From assembly GCF_008806755.1 (NCBI RefSeq), contig NZ_WAAU01000014.1:289943-328738 (forward strand): DNA of 38,796 nucleotides, written 5' to 3'. The notes beneath the pieces are model-generated. The model saw only the letters and a list, made by a program, of their open reading frames with translations. It did not search any database and had not been told where the DNA came from. This stretch comes from Tenacibaculum aiptasiae. Lineage in GTDB: Bacteria > Bacteroidota > Bacteroidia > Flavobacteriales > Flavobacteriaceae. Positions 15,764-25,819 of the stretch are shown here, in pieces (positions within the stretch are counted from its first letter, which is position 1; every line of letters starts with the position of its first letter). A program made the position numbers and the translations under genes.

Positions 15764-17218
15764 TTAATTATTATCTGAGTATCCAACAGCAGTTCCTCTT
15801 AACGTAGCAGAAGTACAGTCTTCAACTTTAACATTTACAAAATCACCTAGTTTGTAATGCTCTTTAGGAAATACAATTACAGTATTTTGAGTATTCCTAC
15901 CTTTCCATTCATTAGGGTTCTTTTTAGAAGTTCCTTCAATTAAAACTTCTTCTACTTTTCCTAAGTGCTGGCGAGTTCTATATAAACTGTGTTCTTGTTG
16001 TAAATCGATTACTTCTTGTAAACGTCTTTTCTTAACATCTAAAGGAACATCATCAGGCATTTTTTTAGCAGCTAGAGTTCCTGGTCTTTCAGAGTAAGCA
16101 AACATAAAACCGAAGTCGTATTTTACATGACGCATTAAGTCTAAGGTGTCTTGATGATCTTGTTCAGTTTCTCCACAGAAACCACTAATCATATCTTGAC
16201 TTAAAGCCATTTCAGGAATAATCCTGTAAATATTATCTACTAATTCAATATACTCTTCACGAGTATGCTGACGATTCATGGCTTTTAACATGTTGTTACT
16301 TCCACTTTGAACTGGTAAGTGAATGTATTTACAAATGTTTTTGTGCTTAGCCATTGTATGAATTACATCTAAACTCATATCCTGAGGGTTAGATGTAGAG
16401 AAACGAAAACGAGTCTTAGGGTAAGCAGTAGCACACATATCTAAAAGTTGTGCAAAATCAACAGCGGTGGCTTGTGCTAATTCAGAAGCTTTTTTAAAGT
16501 CTTTCTTTAATCCACCACCATACCATAAATAGGAATCTACGTTTTGTCCTAATAAAGTAATTTCTTTGAAATTCTTATCAACCATAGAACCAATTTCCTC
16601 AATAATACTTTGAGGATCACGACTACGTTCACGTCCACGAGTAAAAGGTACTACACAAAATGTACACATATTGTCACAACCACGTGTAATAGATACAAAA
16701 GCAGAAACTCCATTTGAATTTAAACGTACTGGAGAAACATCAGCATATGTTTCTTCTTTAGATAAAATCACATTTACAGCATCTCTACCTGCATCAACTT
16801 CTTCAATTAAATTAGGTAAGTCGCGGTAAGCATCTGGTCCAACAACTAAATCAACAATTTTTTCTTCTTCTAAAAACTTTTCCTTCAAACGTTCAGCCAT
16901 ACAACCTAAAACACCAACTTTCATTGTTGGGTTTACTTTTTTGACCGCGTTGTATTTTTTCAAACGATTACGAACAGTGGTCTCAGCTTTTTCTCTAATA
17001 GAGCAAGTGTTTACTAATACTAAATCAGCGTCCTCTAAACTTTGAGTTGTATTAAAACCTTGTTCAGCTAAAATAGAAGCAACGATTTCACTATCGTTCA
17101 TATTCATTTGACAACCATAACTTTCAATAAAAAGTTTTTTGTTGTTTCCTTCTTTTTGTTCAATAACAAGAGGTTTCCCTTGTTTATCTTCGTCAATTAC
17201 CTTCTCTACGTGTTCCAT
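15764..17218 (-). CDS. miaB: tRNA-2-methylthio-N6-dimethylallyladenosine synthase MiaB
   Basis: Radical SAM methylthiotransferase that converts i6A37 to ms2i6A37 in tRNAs. The N-terminal UPF0004 domain has the three auxiliary-cluster Cys (YGCQMN, NTCSIREKA, GCMAERL). The radical SAM motif is Cys-x3-Cys-x2-Cys in RGCDNMCTFC, and a TRAM RNA-binding domain closes the protein. I choose the ATG at 17218 (484 residues, MEHVEKVIDED) over one 39 bases upstream, because TATCTTTG of the promoter lies only just beyond that upstream codon. First gene of the operon ending with secG. Confidence 0.95.
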   Translation of the reverse strand: MEHVEKVIDEDKQGKPLVIEQKEGNNKKLFIESYGCQMNMNDSEIVASILAEQGFNTTQSLEDADLVLVNTCSIREKAETTVRNRLKKYNAVKKVNPTMKVGVLGCMAERLKEKFLEEEKIVDLVVGPDAYRDLPNLIEEVDAGRDAVNVILSKEETYADVSPVRLNSNGVSAFVSITRGCDNMCTFCVVPFTRGRERSRDPQSIIEEIGSMVDKNFKEITLLGQNVDSYLWYGGGLKKDFKKASELAQATAVDFAQLLDMCATAYPKTRFRFSTSNPQDMSLDVIHTMAKHKNICKYIHLPVQSGSNNMLKAMNRQHTREEYIELVDNIYRIIPEMALSQDMISGFCGETEQDHQDTLDLMRHVKYDFGFMFAYSERPGTLAAKKMPDDVPLDVKKRRLQEVIDLQQEHSLYRTRQHLGKVEEVLIEGTSKKNPNEWKGRNTQNTVIVFPKEHYKLGDFVNVKVEDCTSATLRGTAVGYSDNN

Positions 17219-17246
17219 AAATGCTAAAATCGTAATAAATAGTCTG

Positions 17247-17281
17247 CAAAGATACAACCAAAAAGGGTAACTTGTGACAAA
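17247..17281 (-). promoter_or_regulatory. miaB operon promoter
   Basis: On the minus strand, TTTG (17278-17281), a 23-base spacer, and TATCTTTG (17247-17254). A full -7 match, with the predicted start about 20 bases before the chosen miaB ATG. It is divergent from the topA promoter. Confidence 0.6.
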
Positions 17282-17354
17282 TTGACATGAATACTTTTTA
17301 AAGTTAATAAATGGTAAAGTTTGTAGAAAAATCTTTCGTTAAAAAAAAACTACA

Positions 17355-17362
17355 TACTTTTG
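17355..17362 (+). promoter_or_regulatory. topA -7 promoter element
   Basis: TACTTTTG matches TAnnTTTG and lies 60 bases before the topA ATG. A TTTCG about 20 bases upstream is a weak -33 element. Confidence 0.5.
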
Positions 17363-17422
17363 CAAATTGAAAACACCATGTTCTTGTAAATATGGAGTGA
17401 AAAGAGATTAAGAGAAATACAT

Positions 17423-19909
17423 ATGGCAAAAAATTTAGTAATAGTTGAGTCACCTGCAAAAGCAAAAACAATTGAAAAGTTTTTAGGTAAAGACTTTCAA
17501 GTCGAATCGAGTTTTGGTCACATTGCCGATTTGCCTTCGAAAGAGTTAGGTGTAAATGTAGAAGGAGATTTTAAACCAAAGTATATAGTTTCTACAGATA
17601 AAAAAGCAGTTGTAAAAAAACTGAAAGATTTAGCAAAGAAAGCAGAAACTGTTTGGTTAGCAAGTGATGAGGATCGCGAGGGAGAAGCTATTGCATGGCA
17701 CTTGGCTGAGCAATTAAAATTAAAAGAAGAGAAGACGAAACGAATTGTTTTTCATGAGATTACTAAAAAAGCCATTTTAAAAGCTGTTGAAAATCCAAGA
17801 GATATTAACTACAATTTAGTAAATGCACAACAAGCGCGTCGTGTATTAGATAGATTAGTAGGATACGAACTTTCACCAGTGTTATGGAGAAAAGTAAAAG
17901 GAGGATTATCGGCTGGTAGAGTACAATCAGTAGCAGTACGTTTAATTGTAGAACGTGAGCGAGATATAGAAGGATTTACACCAGTAGCATCATATAGAGT
18001 AGATGCTGAATTCATAAATGAAAATGGTAAAAAGTTTAAAGCAAAATTAGCTAAGAACTTTACCGAAAAGAAAGAAGCTGAAGACTTTTTAAATTCATGT
18101 TTAGATGCCGAATTCTCAGTTGCTGATTTACAGAAAAAACCAGCAAAGAAATCTCCAGCACCACCGTTTACAACATCAACATTACAACAAGAAGCTTCAA
18201 GAAAATTAGGTTTTCCAGTAGCTAAAACCATGATGGTTGCTCAACGTTTATATGAAGCCGGTTTGATTACTTATATGAGAACGGATAGTGTAAACTTATC
18301 AGATGATGCTAAAAATGCTGCACAAGCTGAGATTATAGCGTCTTATGGAGAAGAATATAGCAAGCCACGTAATTTTTCAAATAAATCTAAAGGAGCGCAA
18401 GAAGCTCACGAGGCGATTCGTCCAACTAATATGGAGAATCATGAAATTACAGGAGAGTATGATCAAACTAGATTATACAGTTTAATTTGGAAAAGAACAT
18501 TGGCATCACAAATGAGTGAAGCGCAACTTGAAAGAACAGTTGTAAAAATAGATAATACTAAAAACGATAAACAATTCACTGCAAACGGAGAAGTTATCAC
18601 ATTTGAAGGTTTCTTAAAGGTTTACTTAGAAGGAACAGATAATGAGGAAGAAGAGCAAGCAGGAATGTTACCTAAGATGAGTGTTAAAGAAGTTTTAGGG
18701 AATGAATATATTACAGCAACAGAACGTTATTCACGTCCTCCAGCAAGATTTTCAGAGGCAGCTTTAGTAAAGCGTTTAGAAGAACTTGGAATAGGGCGTC
18801 CATCTACATATGCACCAACAATTTCTACAATTCAACGTAGAGAGTATATAGAGAAAGGAACAGTAGAAGGAAAAGAAAGAAACTATGTTCAGTTACGTTT
18901 AGCTAATCAAGCAGTCAAAGAAGAATTATTAACTGAAAGAGTAGGTTCAGATAAAGGTAAACTAGTTCCTACCGATATTGGTAATATTGTAAATGATTTC
19001 TTGGTAGCTAATTTTGATGCAATTCTTGATTATGGTTTTACAGCTAAGGTAGAAAGTGATTTTGATGAAATTGCTGAAGGAAAAGAAGATTGGACCGCTA
19101 TGATAAAGGAGTTCTATCAAGATTTTCATGTTGTTGTAGAAGATGTTGCAGCAAACGCCGAAAGAGCTAAAGGAGAACGTTTGTTAGGAATAGATCCAGA
19201 AAGTGGTAAGAATGTTTATGTGCGTTTAGGACGTTACGGTGCAATGGTGCAAATAGGTGAGGCTACTGATGAAGAAAAGCCACGTTTTGCGAGCTTACAA
19301 GGAGATCAAACAATGAACTCAATTACTTATGAAGAGGCAATGGATTTGTTTAAATTGCCAAAAACATTAGGTGAGTACGATAATTTAGAGGTAGTTGTAG
19401 CAAATGGTCGTTTTGGGCCTTATATAAAGTTTGATGGAAAATATGTATCTTTAGATAAAGGTGAAAATCCAATGTCTGTAGATATGGATAGAGCTATTGA
19501 GTTAATTGAAGCTAAAAGAAAAGCTGATGCACCGATAGGAGAATATGAAGGCATGCCAATTCAAAAAGGAGTTGGACGTTTCGGACCATTTATTAAATGG
19601 AACTCAATTTTTATAAACGTAAATAAAAAATACGATTTTGATAATCTTTCTCAAGAAGATTTAGAAACGTTAATTGAAGATAAAAAGAGAAAAGAACGCG
19701 AAAAACTAATTCATAATTTTGAAGAAGTGGGTATTCGAGTAGAAAAAGCTCGTTGGGGTCGTTTTAATGTTATCAAAGGTAAGATTAAAGTTGAATTGCC
19801 TAAAACCACTGAAATTGAGAAGCTAACTCAAGAAGAAGCTGTGAAAATGATAGAGGCTAAAACTCCAAAAAAGAAAACAACAAAGAGGAAAACCACTAAA
19901 AAAAAATAA
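17423..19909 (+). CDS. topA: DNA topoisomerase I (type IA)
   Basis: Relaxes negative supercoils by cutting one strand through a 5'-phosphotyrosine bond. The TOPRIM domain opens with IVESPAKAKTIEKFL and includes the acidic DEDREGEAIAWHL. The active-site Tyr is Y284 in LITYMRTDS. The C-terminal part has topoisomerase repeats with GRFGPYIKF-type motifs (three such modules between about residues 595 and 790) instead of Cys4 zinc fingers, followed by a Lys/Thr tail ending KTTKRKTTKKK that probably contacts DNA. 828 residues. It has its own promoter, divergent from miaB; no terminator is visible after it. Confidence 0.97.
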   Translation: MAKNLVIVESPAKAKTIEKFLGKDFQVESSFGHIADLPSKELGVNVEGDFKPKYIVSTDKKAVVKKLKDLAKKAETVWLASDEDREGEAIAWHLAEQLKLKEEKTKRIVFHEITKKAILKAVENPRDINYNLVNAQQARRVLDRLVGYELSPVLWRKVKGGLSAGRVQSVAVRLIVERERDIEGFTPVASYRVDAEFINENGKKFKAKLAKNFTEKKEAEDFLNSCLDAEFSVADLQKKPAKKSPAPPFTTSTLQQEASRKLGFPVAKTMMVAQRLYEAGLITYMRTDSVNLSDDAKNAAQAEIIASYGEEYSKPRNFSNKSKGAQEAHEAIRPTNMENHEITGEYDQTRLYSLIWKRTLASQMSEAQLERTVVKIDNTKNDKQFTANGEVITFEGFLKVYLEGTDNEEEEQAGMLPKMSVKEVLGNEYITATERYSRPPARFSEAALVKRLEELGIGRPSTYAPTISTIQRREYIEKGTVEGKERNYVQLRLANQAVKEELLTERVGSDKGKLVPTDIGNIVNDFLVANFDAILDYGFTAKVESDFDEIAEGKEDWTAMIKEFYQDFHVVVEDVAANAERAKGERLLGIDPESGKNVYVRLGRYGAMVQIGEATDEEKPRFASLQGDQTMNSITYEEAMDLFKLPKTLGEYDNLEVVVANGRFGPYIKFDGKYVSLDKGENPMSVDMDRAIELIEAKRKADAPIGEYEGMPIQKGVGRFGPFIKWNSIFINVNKKYDFDNLSQEDLETLIEDKKRKEREKLIHNFEEVGIRVEKARWGRFNVIKGKIKVELPKTTEIEKLTQEEAVKMIEAKTPKKKTTKRKTTKKK

Positions 19910-19971
19910 AGTAGCTTTTAGAAAAAAATAGTTTAGTATATTGCGAATTCGTTAATCTGATCCCCTTAAAG

Positions 19972-21132
19972 ATGAATTACGATTTTTTTAAGCCAATAAA
20001 AGATGCTGTAGTTGAGCATGTATTGTCACAGCCAACATCTGCATTGGGTCAAAATATTAGTTTACACACAGCCGAAGATGGTTTCCCTAATTTATCAGGG
20101 GTAACCATAGCTATTCTTGGTGTAAAAGATGGTAGAGGAGCTGAAAATAATGAGGGCTGTGGTAACGACTTACAACATATTCGTAAAAAGTTGTACGAAT
20201 TATTTCCAGGTAAATGGAAAACAAAAATTGCTGATTTAGGTAATATAGAACAAGGCAATACAGTTAAAGATACTTATTTTGCTGTGAGTTCTTCCATAGA
20301 GTTTTTAATCAAAAAAAATATCATACCTATTATAATAGGTGGAAGTCAGGATATTACTTATGCCAATTATAGAGCTTACGATGCTTTAGAACAAACAGTT
20401 AATTTAGTATCAGTAGACAGTCGTTTTGATTTAGGTTCTATAGATGAGGAAATGTCTTCAAGATCCTTTTTAAGTAAAGTGATAATGGAGCAACCTAATA
20501 ACTTATTTAACTATAGTAATATAGGATATCAAACTTACTTTAATTCTCAAGAAGAAATAGACTTACTAGATAAGTTATATTTTGACGCTTTTAGGTTAGG
20601 AGAAGTTAAAAATGTAACTTTAGTAGAGCCTATAATGAGAGATGCCGATATTGTAAGTATAGATATTGGTTGTGTACGTCAAAGCGAAGCTCCAGCAAAT
20701 AGTAATGCTTCACCAAATGGATTTTATGGTGAAGATATATGTGCTATAACCAGATATGCTGGTATAAGCGATAAAGTTACTTCTTTTGGAATATATGAAT
20801 ACAACAGTAGATTGGATTCAAATTATCAAACAGCGAATTTAATTGCTCAAATGATTTGGTATTTTATAGAAGGAGTAAATTACAGAGCAAAAGATTACCC
20901 TTTTGTAACAAAAGAAAAATATCAAAAATTTACAGTTCTTTTGAACGATGACGACCCAATAAATTTTTACAAAAGTGACAAAACAGGTCGTTGGTGGATG
21001 GAAATAAATTTAATATCGAATAATAAACACAAAAGACATGCGTTAATACCATGTAACTATCAAGATTATGAACAGGCACTTAAGCAAAAAATGCCTAATA
21101 GATGGTTTAAAGCTTTGCAAAAGCTTGTTTAA
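19972..21132 (+). CDS. Arginase/formimidoylglutamase-fold protein with degenerate metal site
   Basis: 386-residue protein of the ureohydrolase superfamily, usually annotated as formimidoylglutamase or arginase in this group. The three metal motifs of active enzymes are GGDHS, DAHxD and SxDxD. Here they read GGSQD (Q126 in place of His), DSRFD (R151 in place of His) and SIDIG (G233 in place of the second Asp). Only D149, D153 and D231 remain, so a Mn2+-dependent hydrolase mechanism is unlikely. It lies just before gldK on the same strand, with a separate gldK promoter between them. It may be a structural or regulatory pseudoenzyme; the function is not known. Confidence 0.75.
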   Translation: MNYDFFKPIKDAVVEHVLSQPTSALGQNISLHTAEDGFPNLSGVTIAILGVKDGRGAENNEGCGNDLQHIRKKLYELFPGKWKTKIADLGNIEQGNTVKDTYFAVSSSIEFLIKKNIIPIIIGGSQDITYANYRAYDALEQTVNLVSVDSRFDLGSIDEEMSSRSFLSKVIMEQPNNLFNYSNIGYQTYFNSQEEIDLLDKLYFDAFRLGEVKNVTLVEPIMRDADIVSIDIGCVRQSEAPANSNASPNGFYGEDICAITRYAGISDKVTSFGIYEYNSRLDSNYQTANLIAQMIWYFIEGVNYRAKDYPFVTKEKYQKFTVLLNDDDPINFYKSDKTGRWWMEINLISNNKHKRHALIPCNYQDYEQALKQKMPNRWFKALQKLV

Positions 21133-21174
21133 AAGAGAGTTGTCTTTTAAATGGTAAAAAAATATAATACGTAA

Positions 21175-21205
21175 TTGTTTTTTAATAAAAAAAATAATAG
21201 GTTTA
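21175..21205 (+). promoter_or_regulatory. gldK promoter
   Basis: TTG at 21175-21177, 20-base spacer, and TAGGTTTA at 21198-21205, one base off the -7 consensus. It is placed 27 bases before the gldK ATG and probably drives gldKLMN. Confidence 0.5.
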
Positions 21206-21231
21206 CGCCTCTTTTTTAAGAAAGGAATAAT

Positions 21232-22614
21232 ATGAAGAAAATAGCAGTACTTGCATTATTAGTATCTATCGCTTACTCTTGTGGTTCAAGTGGAGGAGAT
21301 AGAGGAGAATTAGTCGGAGTAAAGTCAAAAAGAAAATGGTTTGCAGAAAAGCCATATGGAATGGCTAAAATCCCTGGAGGTTCGTTTACAATGGGTAAAC
21401 AAGATGAAGATCCTTTAGGAGCTATGAATGCCCCAACTAAGACAGTAACCGTTCAGCCGTTTTATATGGATGAGTCTGAAATTACTAATAGTGAATATAA
21501 ACAGTTCGTATACTGGGTAAGAGATTCAATTACTAGAACAAAGTTAGCTTACCAAGCAGAGTTTGCTTCAGGAGGTGATGAAGATCCAGCAAATGCAGGT
21601 AAAAATGCTCAAGGTATACAATTATATGCTTTTGCTTCTAAGGATACAGTAAATGAAACTCCTTACGAAAAGTATATGAGAGAAAATTACTATGAGTTAG
21701 GAGAAGGGTTAGATTCTCTAAAGCCTTTAAACTGGCAAGAAGACTTAGTGTGGGAAGCTCAGGAGTATCCAGATGCTGACTATGTAGAAGTAATGGATTC
21801 TTTATATATAAAAAAGGACGAAGCCTTAAACGGAATCAGAACTTTTAATACAAAATTATTAAACTACAGATACTTCTGGTTTGATAACGATGCTGCTGCA
21901 AGAACTGGTAAGAATAGAAAAGATTTCATGAAGAGTGAGGTAATCAATGTATATCCAGATACAACAGTTTGGATTAAAGATTTTAACTACTCATACAATG
22001 ATCCAATGCACCAAGAATATTTTGCACACAAAGCATACGAAAACTATCCAGTAGTTGGAGTAACTTGGAACCAAGCAAAAGCTTTTTGTCACTGGAGAAC
22101 TAAAACAAAAAATAGATACCAAAGATCTAGAAAGAAATTAGGTTTAGTACCTAACTTCAGATTGCCAACAGAGGCAGAGTGGGAGTATGCTGCTCGTGGA
22201 GGTTTAAATTATGCAAAATACCCATGGGGAGGTCCTAGTACAACAAGTGATAGAGGTTGTTTCTTAGCAAACTTTAAACCAGTACGTGGAGATTATGCAG
22301 CTGACGGAGCTTTATATACAGTAGAAGCAGTTTCATATAATCCTAATGAGTATGGATTATACAATATGGCAGGTAATGTTGCAGAGTGGACAAACACAGC
22401 ATACAATCAAATGTCATACTACATGGGGTCAACAATGAATCCAAATGTAGAAATCAAAGAAAACAGAAGAAAAATCATCCGTGGAGGATCATGGAAAGAT
22501 GTAGCGTATTTCTTAGAAGTAAGTTCTCGTGATTGGGAATATGCAGATACAGCAAGAAGTTACATCGGATTTAGAACAGTACAAGATTACTTAGGTACTA
22601 ACAAAAATCAGTAA
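21232..22614 (+). CDS. gldK: Gliding motility / type IX secretion lipoprotein GldK
   Basis: Outer-membrane lipoprotein that forms, with GldN, the periplasmic ring of the type IX secretion system. The signal peptide ends in a lipobox with C17 (AYSC-GSS). The mature protein has the formylglycine-generating-enzyme/sulfatase-modifying fold: it starts MAKIPGGSFTMG near residue 43 and ends with the typical NVAEWTNTAYN and IIRGGSWKD region. GldK uses the fold structurally and is not known to modify sulfatases. 460 residues is normal. First gene of gldK-gldL-gldM-gldN. Confidence 0.95.
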   Translation: MKKIAVLALLVSIAYSCGSSGGDRGELVGVKSKRKWFAEKPYGMAKIPGGSFTMGKQDEDPLGAMNAPTKTVTVQPFYMDESEITNSEYKQFVYWVRDSITRTKLAYQAEFASGGDEDPANAGKNAQGIQLYAFASKDTVNETPYEKYMRENYYELGEGLDSLKPLNWQEDLVWEAQEYPDADYVEVMDSLYIKKDEALNGIRTFNTKLLNYRYFWFDNDAAARTGKNRKDFMKSEVINVYPDTTVWIKDFNYSYNDPMHQEYFAHKAYENYPVVGVTWNQAKAFCHWRTKTKNRYQRSRKKLGLVPNFRLPTEAEWEYAARGGLNYAKYPWGGPSTTSDRGCFLANFKPVRGDYAADGALYTVEAVSYNPNEYGLYNMAGNVAEWTNTAYNQMSYYMGSTMNPNVEIKENRRKIIRGGSWKDVAYFLEVSSRDWEYADTARSYIGFRTVQDYLGTNKNQ

Positions 22615-22665
22615 ACAAATTACAAACAAGAATAAATATTAATTCCCTTAAAAATCAAAAGAATT

Positions 22666-23304
22666 ATGGCACAATCAAAATCAACTAAGAAAATGTTCAA
22701 TATGGCTTACGGTTTAGGAGCCGCAGTTGTAATTATTGGAGCATTATTTAAAATCTTACACTGGCCTTTCGGAAACGAAGTATTAATGGTAGGTATGATC
22801 GTAGAAGCATTAGTATTCGGTATCTCAGCATTTGAACCTGTTGAAGATGAATTAGACTGGACAAAAGTATATCCAGAATTAGCAGACGGAGAGTCTTTAG
22901 GAGTAAAAAATGGAGAAGCTACTCCAGCTGAAGCTCAAAGCATGTTATCTCAAAAATTAGATGATATCTTAAGAGATGCTCGTTTAGACGCAAACTTAGT
23001 ATCAAGCTTAGGAGAGAGCATCAAAAACTTCCAAGGTGCTGCAGAAGGGTTAACTTCAACTTCAAACACTATTGCATCAACTAATCAATATAACGAGCAA
23101 ATGGCAATGGCTGCTGCTAAATTAGAATCTTTAAACGGATTATATTCTACTCAAGTAGAAAATGCAGGTAAGCAAGCTGATTTAAACTCTGCATTAGTTG
23201 AAAATTCTCAACGTTTACAAGAACAAATGGAATCGTTAGCTACTAACTTATCTTCTTTAAATGGAGTATACGGAGGTATGTTAACTGCAATGTCGAATAA
23301 ATAA
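22666..23304 (+). CDS. gldL: Gliding motility / type IX secretion motor protein GldL
   Basis: Inner-membrane component of the T9SS rotary motor, assembling as a pentamer around GldM. Two membrane helices occupy about residues 12-30 and 36-56. They include the charged Glu in the second helix (MIVEALVFG) that is thought to carry protons. The cytoplasmic C-terminal part is helical and Gln/Asn/Ala-rich. 212 residues. It lies 51 bases after gldK. Confidence 0.95.
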   Translation: MAQSKSTKKMFNMAYGLGAAVVIIGALFKILHWPFGNEVLMVGMIVEALVFGISAFEPVEDELDWTKVYPELADGESLGVKNGEATPAEAQSMLSQKLDDILRDARLDANLVSSLGESIKNFQGAAEGLTSTSNTIASTNQYNEQMAMAAAKLESLNGLYSTQVENAGKQADLNSALVENSQRLQEQMESLATNLSSLNGVYGGMLTAMSNK

Positions 23305-23346
23305 TTAGTTTATCTAATTAATATTAACTAACAAACTAATTATAGT

Positions 23347-24879
23347 ATGGCAGGAGGAAAACTATCACCAAGGCAGAAGATGATTAACCTAATGTATCTG
23401 GTATTTATTGCAATGTTAGCAATGAATATGAGTAAAGAGGTATTATCTGCTTTCGGTTTGATGAATGAGAAGCTTGTAGAAGCAAATGATAAAGCAACTG
23501 TAAAGAACGCAAGTGCATACACTACTTTAGCTAAAAAAGCTAAAGAGCAAGCTAAACAGTATGGAGAAGCTAAAGAGAAAACAGATAAATTAAAAGTTTT
23601 AGCTGACGATTTATATGGATACATTGGAGATTTAAAAACTCAAATGATGGCAGGAGTTAAAGATCCTAAAGCATATGAATCAATGGATAAATCTAAGTTC
23701 TTAGACGTACTTTTCTTCAAAGGAGGTAAAGTAACTAAGCAAGGTAAAGAATTCGTTGCTAAAATTGAAGAGTTTAGAAACCAAGCAGCAGGTCTATTAG
23801 AAGGAACAGAAGTAGCAGAAGTTATTAAAGCTCGTTTTAATACGGACAAAGTAACTAATAAAGATAAAAAGAAAATTGACTGGTTAAAATATAACTACGA
23901 AGGATTTCCTTTAGTAGCATCTTTAACTAAGTTTACTCAAATTCAAGCTGATGTTAAAGCAACTGAATCTGATGCATTATCTGCTTTATTACAAGGTGAA
24001 TTAGAGAGTGCAGTTTCTTTAAAGAATTATGAAGCAATGGTTCTTTTTGAAAAGAATGCATACTACCCAGGTGAAAAATTATCAGGTAAGATTGTTTTAG
24101 GTAAGAAAGATGACAATTTAACTGCTGAAAAAGTAATTGTTAACGGTAAAGAAATTGAAGCTGACAAAATCAAGGCAGGACAGGTTATCTTAGACGGACC
24201 AGCTGGACCTGTAGGAGATAAGACATTAGAAGGAGAGTTCCAATTCATGGAAAACGATTCTTTAGTAACTATTCCAATTGTTGGAGGTTATTCAGTAATT
24301 CCAAAGCCTAATGAAGCTGTGGTATCTGCAGACAAAATGAATGTAGTATACCGTGGATTACCAAACCCATTAACTATTTCAGTACCAGGAGTAGCAAGTA
24401 ACAAAGTAAAAGCTTCTGCACCAGGATTAAGACAAGTTAAAGGAGACAAGTATGTAATGAGACCAGGTAAAGGTGGAGAAGTAACTATTAGAGTTTCTGC
24501 TGAATTACCAGGTGGTGGAAAAATTAACACACCAAAGAAGTATAGAATTAAAGACATACCACCAGCAGTAGGTATGGTAAGAGGTCAATATGGTACTGTA
24601 AGAATGCCTAAAGCTAGTGTATCTAGAATTAATGTAGGTGCAGGTTTACCAGATTTCTTATTCGATTTAAGATTAAATGTATCTAGTTTTAAAATTAAAG
24701 TGCCAGGTCAGGTAACTGTGCCAGTAAATGGAACTAAATTAACAGCTAGAGCAAAACAGGCATTAGGTAGAGCAAGAAGAAATGATGTAATTACTATTTA
24801 TGATATTAAAGCATCTGTATCTGGTTCTAACTATAAAATCAAGAAAGTATTACCTGTTAGTATAGAAATTACGAATTAA
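23347..24879 (+). CDS. gldM: Gliding motility / type IX secretion motor protein GldM
   Basis: Inner-membrane-anchored shaft of the T9SS motor that crosses the periplasm to the GldK/GldN ring. One N-terminal membrane helix at about residues 13-32 (LMYLVFIAMLAMNMSKEV) is followed by a helical D1 domain and beta-rich D2-D4 domains. 510 residues, close to the ~513 of known GldM. It follows gldL by 42 bases. Confidence 0.95.
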   Translation: MAGGKLSPRQKMINLMYLVFIAMLAMNMSKEVLSAFGLMNEKLVEANDKATVKNASAYTTLAKKAKEQAKQYGEAKEKTDKLKVLADDLYGYIGDLKTQMMAGVKDPKAYESMDKSKFLDVLFFKGGKVTKQGKEFVAKIEEFRNQAAGLLEGTEVAEVIKARFNTDKVTNKDKKKIDWLKYNYEGFPLVASLTKFTQIQADVKATESDALSALLQGELESAVSLKNYEAMVLFEKNAYYPGEKLSGKIVLGKKDDNLTAEKVIVNGKEIEADKIKAGQVILDGPAGPVGDKTLEGEFQFMENDSLVTIPIVGGYSVIPKPNEAVVSADKMNVVYRGLPNPLTISVPGVASNKVKASAPGLRQVKGDKYVMRPGKGGEVTIRVSAELPGGGKINTPKKYRIKDIPPAVGMVRGQYGTVRMPKASVSRINVGAGLPDFLFDLRLNVSSFKIKVPGQVTVPVNGTKLTARAKQALGRARRNDVITIYDIKASVSGSNYKIKKVLPVSIEITN

Positions 24880-24897
24880 TAAGTAAAAATTTAAAGT

Positions 24898-25755
24898 ATG
24901 AATTGGAAGCGTTTTTATATGGTTTTATTTGCACTTGCTACAACAAGTTATGTAAGTGCCCAAGCTAACCTCTTAAATGCTACAAAGGTAGATGAAATTG
25001 GAGTTAAATCTGAAGCACAAATAGTTTCAGAGGACGATAAGCCACTTCCTTATGGTTATATTAGCGATAGAGATGTGTTATGGTCTAAAGTGGTGTGGGA
25101 ATATGTTGATTTAAATCAAAAGATCAATTTACCTTATTACTATCCAATTGATACTACAAATGCAGGTTTAACAAGACGTTCATTATTTGATACATTGTTA
25201 AAAGGTATTAAAAATGGTGAGATCAAAGAGGTTTATAGTGATTCTTATTTTACAACTAAGATTGGAATGGAAGAAATTAAATCTATGACTTACAACGAGC
25301 GTGATGATGGTTACGGAAATGTTGATGGTTATTCTGTACAGTCTGCAGATATCAAAGGATACTTAATTAAAGGTATTTGGTATTTCGACAAAAGAGGTGG
25401 AGAGCTTAAGTATCGTATGTTAGCTCTAGCTCCAATGGGACCAGATGTACAGATTTTAGGTACAGATATCGAAGATGAAGGAGAGTATGCATTATTCTGG
25501 GTATTCTTCCCAGATGCAAGAGAAACTTTACATGCATCAAAAGTATTTAATCCTGAAAACTCAGCACAACCATTGTCTTATGATAACTTGTTAAATGCGA
25601 GAAGATTTACTTCTACAGTTAGAAAGGAAGAGAATATTTACGGAGATAGATCTATTAAAGATTATGTAAGAGGTAATTCTTTATTCCAATTATTAGAAGC
25701 TGATAGAATTAAAGAAGGAATTCGTAACAGAGAAATGGATATGTGGAATTACTAG
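24898..25755 (+). CDS. gldN: Gliding motility / type IX secretion protein GldN
   Basis: Periplasmic partner of GldK in the outer-membrane-associated T9SS ring. A signal peptide covers about residues 1-22 (ending SYVSAQ, SPI type). The mature part has the family's DDKPLPYGYISDRDVLWSKVVWE opening, split here in two readable blocks, and AEYALFWVFFPDAR-like sequence near residue 200. 285 residues. Last gene of the cluster; a strong terminator follows. Confidence 0.94.
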   Translation: MNWKRFYMVLFALATTSYVSAQANLLNATKVDEIGVKSEAQIVSEDDKPLPYGYISDRDVLWSKVVWEYVDLNQKINLPYYYPIDTTNAGLTRRSLFDTLLKGIKNGEIKEVYSDSYFTTKIGMEEIKSMTYNERDDGYGNVDGYSVQSADIKGYLIKGIWYFDKRGGELKYRMLALAPMGPDVQILGTDIEDEGEYALFWVFFPDARETLHASKVFNPENSAQPLSYDNLLNARRFTSTVRKEENIYGDRSIKDYVRGNSLFQLLEADRIKEGIRNREMDMWNY

Positions 25756-25775
25756 TAATTCTCATTGAATAAAAT

Positions 25776-25804
25776 AAAAAGCGTTTGCATTGCAAACGCT
25801 TTTT
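25776..25804 (+). terminator. gldKLMN terminator
   Basis: Near-palindromic hairpin AGCGTTTGC / GCAAACGCT with a 3-base loop, preceded by A's and followed by a long T run. Confidence 0.9.
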
Positions 25805-25819
25805 TTGTTTTAATAATAG

